Assembly: GCA_029860075.1 (NCBI GenBank)
Contig: JAOUBX010000014.1
Span: forward strand, 1-64,000
From: Deltaproteobacteria bacterium
GTDB lineage: Bacteria > Desulfobacterota > JADFVX01
Direction: 5' to 3'
Length of the DNA: 64,000 bases
This document shows, piece after piece, positions 59,244 through 64,000 of this stretch. Numbering within the stretch: position 1 is the stretch's first letter; the number at the start of each line of letters is the position of its first letter. The position numbers and the translations under genes were made by a program. A model generated the notes under the pieces. That model saw only the letters and a list, made by a program, of their open reading frames with translations, made no database searches and was not told the origin of the DNA.

Positions 59244-59945
59244 ATGGTTCACAAAAGTCTGCGTAAATCTATCGTTCTTCTTTCCGGCGGTCTCGACTCG
59301 ACGGTTGCCTTTAAAAAAGTCTGCGATGAAACCCATGTTATTCTTGCTATTAGCTTCAACTACGGACAAAGATCCGCAGAAAAGGAGATTGAAGCTGCAA
59401 AAAGAATCTGTCGGCAGTTTTCAGTCAACCATCAGGCAATCAGCCTTCCCTGGCTGAGAGACATTACCAATACCTCGCTCGTGGACAGGGAAAAAAATGT
59501 GCCTCAACTGAGGGAAAGCGAACTGGACAATGCAACCGGCAAAGCGCATGAGTCAGCTCAGGCAGTATGGGTTCCCAATCGTAACGGCATCTTCATTAAT
59601 ATTGCCGCCGCCTTTTGTGAATCCATGGGCGCAGAACTCCTGGTAACCGGTTTTAATGCGGAAGAAGCGGAAACATTTCCCGATAACTCTCCCCGGTTTA
59701 TCGGGGCCATCAATGACTCTCTCCACTTTTCTACGTTAAAAGATATTGAAGTGGTAAGCCCCACTCTCGGTTTTGACAAGGCAGGTATCGTACAATTGGG
59801 GATCGAGATAGGCGCTCCCCTGGAAAAAATCTGGAGTTGCTATGAAGATGGTGACAGAATGTGCGGCAAGTGTGAATCCTGTATGAGACTAAAACGCGCC
59901 CTCTCGGCAAGCGCTTCCGACCTTGAAAAAAAACTGTATCAATAA
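59244..59945 (+). CDS. queC: 7-cyano-7-deazaguanine synthase
   Basis: 233 residues. PP-loop ATPase that makes preQ0 from 7-carboxy-7-deazaguanine and ammonia in queuosine synthesis. 'IVLLSGGLDSTVAFKK' is the PP-loop (SGGLDST, 14-20). Then come 'SFNYGQRSAEKEIEAAKRI', 'VPNRNGIFINIAAAFCESMGAELLVTGFNAEEAETFPDNS', and the C-terminal zinc ligands 'CYEDGDRMCGKCESC'. GGAGG lies 10 bases before the ATG. No preQ1 riboswitch was recognised in the 59049-59243 leader, and queD/E/F are not adjacent. Confidence 0.97.
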   Translation: MVHKSLRKSIVLLSGGLDSTVAFKKVCDETHVILAISFNYGQRSAEKEIEAAKRICRQFSVNHQAISLPWLRDITNTSLVDREKNVPQLRESELDNATGKAHESAQAVWVPNRNGIFINIAAAFCESMGAELLVTGFNAEEAETFPDNSPRFIGAINDSLHFSTLKDIEVVSPTLGFDKAGIVQLGIEIGAPLEKIWSCYEDGDRMCGKCESCMRLKRALSASASDLEKKLYQ

Positions 59946-60357
59946 AAAATAAGCGAAATTATTTGTATAAAAAAACCGGCGCAGGCTTTACCTTCGTCAT
60001 CAGGGCGAAACTAAAAAATGAAACAGCTCTTCCTGGAAAGAGATTTTTCTGCCACAGGTGAGGCCGGGGGCGATGCAGGTGCTGTTAATATTGCCGAAGT
60101 TGTCAAAGGGCATATCCTTTGAGACATTACTGTCCCGGTAAGGGATAACGGATACTGCCATGACATTATATCAAATCCAAGACAGCCGGTACGCCTTCAA
60201 AGCGATAAATTGGGCTTCAGAGTTTCACAAAGGGATCAAGGCAAGGAGGAAAAAGGATAGATCCGTCACTTAAAGATGGTTTTGGCAAGTTTTTTGCATC
60301 TCTTTTAGACTAGAAAGCAGGGTTTTACCGGTAAATCTGCCGATAAGGAGGTAAACC
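59946..60357. other. Intergenic region upstream of the 42-residue gene
   Basis: 412 bp. A 34-codon frame from ATG 60018 to TGA 60122 lacks a clear ribosome binding site and is not called. No repeat of the window's families is seen here. Confidence 0.4.
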
Positions 60358-60486
60358 ATGAGCCTGAAAGAGATAGTTGCTGTATTAATGGAGTCTCCAT
60401 ACTACTTTACCGTCCCCTTAAGGACACGCCTGAAAGAAGTGAAGCTCATTCTCAAGTATGGGAGGCCTGACGCGAGGCTGTCCTAA
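60358..60486 (+). CDS. 42-residue small protein of unknown function
   Basis: ATG 60358 preceded by GATAAGGAGGTAAACC, a near-perfect ribosome binding site at 7-bp spacing; stop TAA 60484-60486. The product starts 'MSLKEIVAVLMESPYYFTVP' and continues 'LRTRLKEVKLILKYGRPDARLS': an amphipathic helix, a Pro-bounded aromatic turn (SPYYFTVPL), then a basic helix. It has the look of a conserved small protein, with an 'xSPfYf.LPLreRL' pattern I believe recurs in deltaproteobacterial genomes, but I cannot verify that. Stand-alone between queC and a convergent lipoprotein gene. Confidence 0.65.
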   Translation: MSLKEIVAVLMESPYYFTVPLRTRLKEVKLILKYGRPDARLS

Positions 60487-60623
60487 GCTTATAATCTTGT
60501 ATTTTTTTCACATGGCGGGCAAAAAAGACACACTGCAGGCAATCCTCATCTTCCAATCAGCTTTACAATCCCCAAAAACAAATCAACCGGGTTCTGTCAG
60601 CTTTTTTTATAGTGGAGAATGTT

Positions 60624-61481
60624 TTATATTTTCTCTAAATTCAGCAGGAAATCCCATGTATAGATTTGATGGGAAGAAGAGGCTATCTTAAGTAAATTAT
60701 CAAGCTTCTCACAATCTTTGCGCTCCCACAGGGGCAAGGCAAGATACCATTTATCAAAATCCCTGGGATATTTCTGACGATAAGCGGCTATTTTAGTCAA
60801 AATACCGAAAGCAAGGCTCCTGAACCCTTCATCCTTTAGGTCCCGCCTTCTCTTTCTGGCATGGAGCCTTACCTCGTTAACAAGATAATCGAGAACATAT
60901 TCAAGGTCCTTTAAAAGTTCATTCTCATGAGCCTTGTAAAAATTTTCGATCAATTCCACAGCCACGCCGGCCATATAACTTCTGAAAATAAGGACAGGAA
61001 TCATATGATCATCTTCCTCAGGCTTTCCACCGGGAAGTTGAGCGCCAACTTTAAGCAGCGCATCAGCCAGGCCCGCATCGACGGACTCATAAAAACGCTT
61101 TTTTTCATCATCAAGCGCCTTGTACCACTTACTTTTACTGCGTGGATGCTTAACATAATGGTCATGAATATTGTCTAAAATGCGTGCGGCAATCTTTCTC
61201 TCCTTTTCAGAATAGCCCTCAAGATTAGAGGAAATTTCCACAATGGTTTTGTCAATCATGTAATGTTGCAGCCTGACCGCATCACCAGGTTTACCCTGAC
61301 GGATATTTTCAAGGCTGCTAATGGTTGCCGCAGCCATAAAATCACGATAAAAAGTGATCGCCTCTCTCGACTTTTTATCTTCCAGCAATGTGAAGGGAAT
61401 GCCTTCTTTGGTTGTGCTTGCACAGGCAGAGAGAATCAAATGAGTTAAGACAACTAAAAAAATCAACTTTACCTTTTTCAT
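60624..61481 (-). CDS. Lipoprotein of unknown function, all-helical
   Basis: 285 residues. Lipobox 'ILSAC' with Cys at 20. The mature protein is almost entirely helical and charged, with two similar-looking halves: 'ILDNIHDHYVKHPRSKSKWYKALDDEKKRFYE' and 'ILTKIAAYRQKYPRDFDKWYLALPLWERKD' share a 'YxxKxPxxxxKWYxAL' pattern, suggesting an internal duplication. No family recognised; probably a periplasmic-facing lipoprotein. Stand-alone; the 137-bp 3' spacer to the 42-residue gene shows no clear terminator. Confidence 0.75.
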   Translation of the reverse strand: MKKVKLIFLVVLTHLILSACASTTKEGIPFTLLEDKKSREAITFYRDFMAAATISSLENIRQGKPGDAVRLQHYMIDKTIVEISSNLEGYSEKERKIAARILDNIHDHYVKHPRSKSKWYKALDDEKKRFYESVDAGLADALLKVGAQLPGGKPEEDDHMIPVLIFRSYMAGVAVELIENFYKAHENELLKDLEYVLDYLVNEVRLHARKRRRDLKDEGFRSLAFGILTKIAAYRQKYPRDFDKWYLALPLWERKDCEKLDNLLKIASSSHQIYTWDFLLNLEKI

Positions 61482-62053
61482 TAGGGCTCCACCACATTAA
61501 TAAACAAATTTTAAATCAATTTCTCGATAATCAGTAAAATTCCCTCTTGCCCGATCAGAAATTTTTATCAGCTATTTCTGCCTGGAATGGCGCAAAGGAA
61601 TTGTCATTTCGACTCGGAGATATCTGATCGGAGAACTCTGTCCGGAGGTTTCCGAGAGGCACGAGGAGCAACCCTTGTCCTGAATGCAGTGAGAGATCCT
61701 AACGGTTTCTCTCTCACCCGAAATGACAGTTCCTACAATTTCCCAAAGGGACAGTACCGGGTAAATTTGATTTTTTTCATTCCACCCCTTGAATAAAGTA
61801 TCCCCACAAATGGGGACGACAGCCTGACTAAAGAAGCCCGATCTTTTCTTCTCTCATTTTGATTGATGAAACCATACTATGTTTATAGCACAATATGCGC
61901 TAATTGTCGCGGCAGATATTGCGGCCCTTTTGCAGCTAAATATATCCTTTGCCGGCCGCTTGTAAATAGTGATGCCATATGATAGCCTTCAAGCGTAGTG
62001 GACTTATAAACTTTTTTTCCAAATGACTGTGAAGAGCCCGGAAATTTATAAAG
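61482..62053. other. Intergenic region with a dispersed repeat
   Basis: 572 bp. Positions 61602-61728 are repeat copy C. The remainder is AT-rich with no supported gene. A plus-strand frame (61587-61796) is simply the repeat read through. Confidence 0.5.
61602..61728. repeat. Dispersed 'GTCATTTCGA' repeat, copy C
   Basis: It begins GTCATTTCGACTCGGAGATA and ends CCCGAAATGAC, so the ends are inverted repeats (GTCATTTCG/CGAAATGAC). The centre holds TGAATGCAGTGAGAGATC, shared with copy A. This is the most complete copy of the family. Confidence 0.7.
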
Positions 62054-63379
62054 ATGCCTGAACAATTAGAAAAAAAATCGAAAAAGAGCATTTCATCACA
62101 TATCAGGTCCTCCCGCAAAGAGATAACCATTCTTTTTACCGACATTGAAGGCTCCACTCAATATTGGGATAAAAGCGGTGACATTGAAGGGAGGTTAATG
62201 GTAGACCGCCATAATCGTCTTCTATTTCCTGTCATTAAGAAATTCAGGGGAACCATTATCAAGACCATAGGAGACGCTATTATGGCCTCCTTCAAAAAGC
62301 CGAAAAAAGCAGTGGAAGCGGCCATCGCCATGCAGCAGATCCTTGAGAAAGAACGGCAAAGCGATGATACCTTCACGCTGAAAATAAGAATAGGCATTCA
62401 TACGGGAAGTGCGATCGTTGAAAAAAATGACGTTTACGGAAACGTTGTCAACGTTGCCGCCAGAATAGAGAGTCAAGCCGGAGGCAGTGAAATTCTACTT
62501 TCACACAGCGCTTACGAAATGCTGAAAGAGAAGGCGGGCAAATTCAAACGTCTTAAGAGCTTTGAGGCAAAGGGGAAAAGGGGAAAGATCAGAATCTACA
62601 GTTGTGACTGGCAATCTCATTCCAGCCTGATAGCGGACATCAAAATCAAAAACCTCCTTCCCGTGGCAAAAAGGCAAAAATTTGAACTGCTGCTCTACCT
62701 CTTACTGACAATATCCGCCTCATACATGGTTTATATAAAATATATTCGTTATTTTCTTATGGATCATGAGCCTATCGCCTATGCAGCGCTCAATCCCGCC
62801 GGGCTGTATGAGCATCCCTTCTTATTAATCCTAATTACCTGTTTTTTTACCATTGCAATCTCGTCTATCCTGTTTTTACTGCTGAGGAGAAAAAGGCTCC
62901 CCCTGCCCCTATTGCATTTTCTAAAAGGCTGCTACGGCGCATCAGCGCTTTTCATTCTCTTTTATATGCTCTTTTCTCTCTTGCCTCTGCACAAAATGTT
63001 ACCGCTAAATATCAACAGCCATTTAAATAAGGTCATCCATCAATCTCAATATCTTCTCGTTGAGGTCATCGAACAGAAGACTCATATAAAAAACACCCCT
63101 TCTCTTGAGGGGGAAAACATAAAAGAAGTAAAGAAAGGAACCCTGCTTCTCCTCGTCGATATTGCAAGAAAAGGGAATATTACCTGGAACAAGGTTCCCG
63201 TAAAAAGCAAGGAATACGGCTGGTTGCCCCGCATAATCCCGCCTGAGATCGGTGTGCCGGCCAAAAGGATTTCACTGACAAAAAAGTTTTACTTTCGTCA
63301 TATTGACCTCTACACACTTATTTTCCCGCTCCTCGGTTTTATCTGGGGAATCATCAGTTTCAAAATCAGGCCCATCTAA
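62054..63379 (+). CDS. Class III adenylate cyclase with C-terminal membrane segments and SH3-like domain
   Basis: 441 residues with an unusual order. The cyclase domain is first (about 22-195). Metal-binding D30 ('LFTDIEGST') and D74 ('TIGDAIM') are present, as are substrate-specifying K70 and D126 ('NDVYGN'), which favour ATP, and transition-state N133/R137 ('VNVAARIES'). All catalytic residues are intact. Then three or four membrane segments (about 215-325), a ~70-residue extracytoplasmic SH3b-like domain (about 335-405, 'VEVIEQKTHIKNTPS...KEVKKGTLLLL...WNKVPVKSKEYGWLP') and a last membrane helix. It suggests an envelope or peptidoglycan-sensing cyclase. Stand-alone. Confidence 0.88.
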   Translation: MPEQLEKKSKKSISSHIRSSRKEITILFTDIEGSTQYWDKSGDIEGRLMVDRHNRLLFPVIKKFRGTIIKTIGDAIMASFKKPKKAVEAAIAMQQILEKERQSDDTFTLKIRIGIHTGSAIVEKNDVYGNVVNVAARIESQAGGSEILLSHSAYEMLKEKAGKFKRLKSFEAKGKRGKIRIYSCDWQSHSSLIADIKIKNLLPVAKRQKFELLLYLLLTISASYMVYIKYIRYFLMDHEPIAYAALNPAGLYEHPFLLILITCFFTIAISSILFLLLRRKRLPLPLLHFLKGCYGASALFILFYMLFSLLPLHKMLPLNINSHLNKVIHQSQYLLVEVIEQKTHIKNTPSLEGENIKEVKKGTLLLLVDIARKGNITWNKVPVKSKEYGWLPRIIPPEIGVPAKRISLTKKFYFRHIDLYTLIFPLLGFIWGIISFKIRPI

Positions 63380-63538
63380 AACCTGCCTGCCGGACAGAAT
63401 AATCTCTTCAACGGGAAATTTGAGAATCCCGGCCAGCGCCGAGCATGGATCAGGACTATCCCGGCATAAGAAGGAAGCATATGCCGGAGGGCCGCTTAAG
63501 GTTCGGACTTTTTTATCTTCCCTGAAGTCGCAAGGTTT

Positions 63539-64000
63539 TCAAAGCATTGCCATAGCCTGCCCTTCAATGCTTTTCAAGGTCATTTTAAAGCCCTCCGAAG
63601 GGACAGGCCCGCTGAAAAAATAACCCTGTATTTCTTCACAACCCAAATCTTTTACAAAGTTAAAATGATCCAATGTTTCCACACCTTCGGCAACAATTTC
63701 CAGATGAAGGCTTTTTGCAAGCGCAACAATAGCAGTCGTCAGGGTGGCGCTCTCGCTGCTGACAGTCACATCTTTAATAAATGCCCTGTCCACCTTAAGA
63801 ATATCTATAGGGAAACGGGTAAGATGGCTGAGAGAGGAGTACCCTGTTCCAAAATCATCGAGAGCGAGTTTAACACCCAGCGCTTTGAGTTCCTTGAGTG
63901 ATGCTACCGCCCTGTCCACATCATCTGCAAGGAGGCTCTCCGTCAACTCGATCTCCAGTAACGAAGGCTGCAATCCGCTGATTTCCAATGTTTTTTTTAT
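63539..64000 (-). CDS. EAL-domain protein, C-terminal part (5' end outside window)
   Basis: The frame runs off the right edge, so only the last ~153 residues are seen. They are the C-terminal half of an EAL cyclic-di-GMP phosphodiesterase domain: 'EIELTES' (metal-binding Glu), 'LALDDFGTGYSSLSHL' (catalytic DDFGTG loop), 'IDILKVDRAFI' (catalytic Lys), 'EIVAEGVET' (general-base Glu region) and 'EIQGYFFSGPVP'. Catalytic residues are intact, so the enzyme should hydrolyse c-di-GMP. The N-terminal sensor and any GGDEF domain lie beyond 64000. Confidence 0.93.
   Translation of the reverse strand: MKKTLEISGLQPSLLEIELTESLLADDVDRAVASLKELKALGVKLALDDFGTGYSSLSHLTRFPIDILKVDRAFIKDVTVSSESATLTTAIVALAKSLHLEIVAEGVETLDHFNFVKDLGCEEIQGYFFSGPVPSEGFKMTLKSIEGQAMAML

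Noticed and set aside
60018-60122. 34-codon ORF
   Set aside because: No ribosome binding site and no recognisable pattern.
61587-61796. 69-codon frame in the spacer before the cyclase gene
   Set aside because: It is a read-through of the dispersed repeat at 61602-61728.
1-64000. CRISPR array, tRNA/rRNA, prophage or intact insertion sequence
   Set aside because: No regularly spaced repeats, cloverleaf, integrase, phage structural gene or transposase was found.

Overview
The window reads as chromosomal DNA of a Gram-negative bacterium. It has lipoproteins, a TonB-dependent receptor, two RND-type export systems, outer-membrane beta-barrels and the Lgt/LspA lipoprotein pathway. The mix of an octaheme-type c-cytochrome, a CFI-box (CFIATAAYG) sorting domain on a secreted metalloprotease, a COG3357-type HTH/zinc-ribbon regulator, and an MMPL/LolA-like/DUF1302-like triad points to Desulfobacterota or another 'deltaproteobacterial' lineage. 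This is inference from gene content; no rRNA or tRNA gene is visible. I see no prophage, intact insertion sequence or CRISPR array.

Layout. Positions 1-729 hold the 3' end of a large unrecognised gene. 1360-3578 is a translationally coupled pair, a MEDS-domain sensor and a PAS histidine kinase. 3893-5962 is the secreted metalloprotease, with a G10 tract just before its C-terminal anchor. 6150-12817 is mostly housekeeping and membrane genes: truA, AMP nucleosidase, an alanine/glycine:cation symporter, an EI24/CysZ-like protein and a GT-C glycosyltransferase. 12858-20029 is an envelope/redox block: a TonB-dependent receptor faces a small Cse60-like gene and a zinc-ribbon regulator, followed by a subtilase + parvulin operon and an octaheme cytochrome with TIG domains. 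20546-23135 has an AraC-type regulator with a degenerate receiver, an exported rhodanese and a redoxin-like lipoprotein. 23309-37384 is almost all on the minus strand: an acyl-CoA dehydrogenase with a histone-H1-like tail, proC, an SLC13 transporter, an M23 peptidase, folC, unknown envelope proteins, a UDG-superfamily protein, dgkA, glutaredoxin, and a GH15-like hydrolase coupled to an MPGP-type HAD phosphatase. 37643-46921 contains a stand-alone MshEN (c-di-GMP-type) protein, a membrane protein, an exported alpha/beta hydrolase, the ileS-lspA-lgt operon and rpsU. 47129-57876 is a seven-gene minus-strand export cluster: tetR, MMPL, LolA-like, DUF1302-like, tolC, MFP, RND. 58249-64000 has lipoproteins of unknown function, queC, a 42-residue small gene, a class III adenylate cyclase with a periplasmic SH3-like domain, and a truncated EAL gene.

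Themes. Envelope biogenesis and export dominate. Second-messenger signalling recurs (MshEN, EAL, adenylate cyclase). Intergenic spaces carry at least six families of short dispersed inverted-repeat elements. TTG starts are frequent: eight genes appear to use TTG, most with a purine-rich ribosome binding site at normal spacing. Three small genes fall below usual length cut-offs, at 15239-15418, 60358-60486 and possibly 38528-38695. A strong minus-strand terminator hairpin is built into the codons of a zinc knuckle in the convergent gene at 15681-15709.
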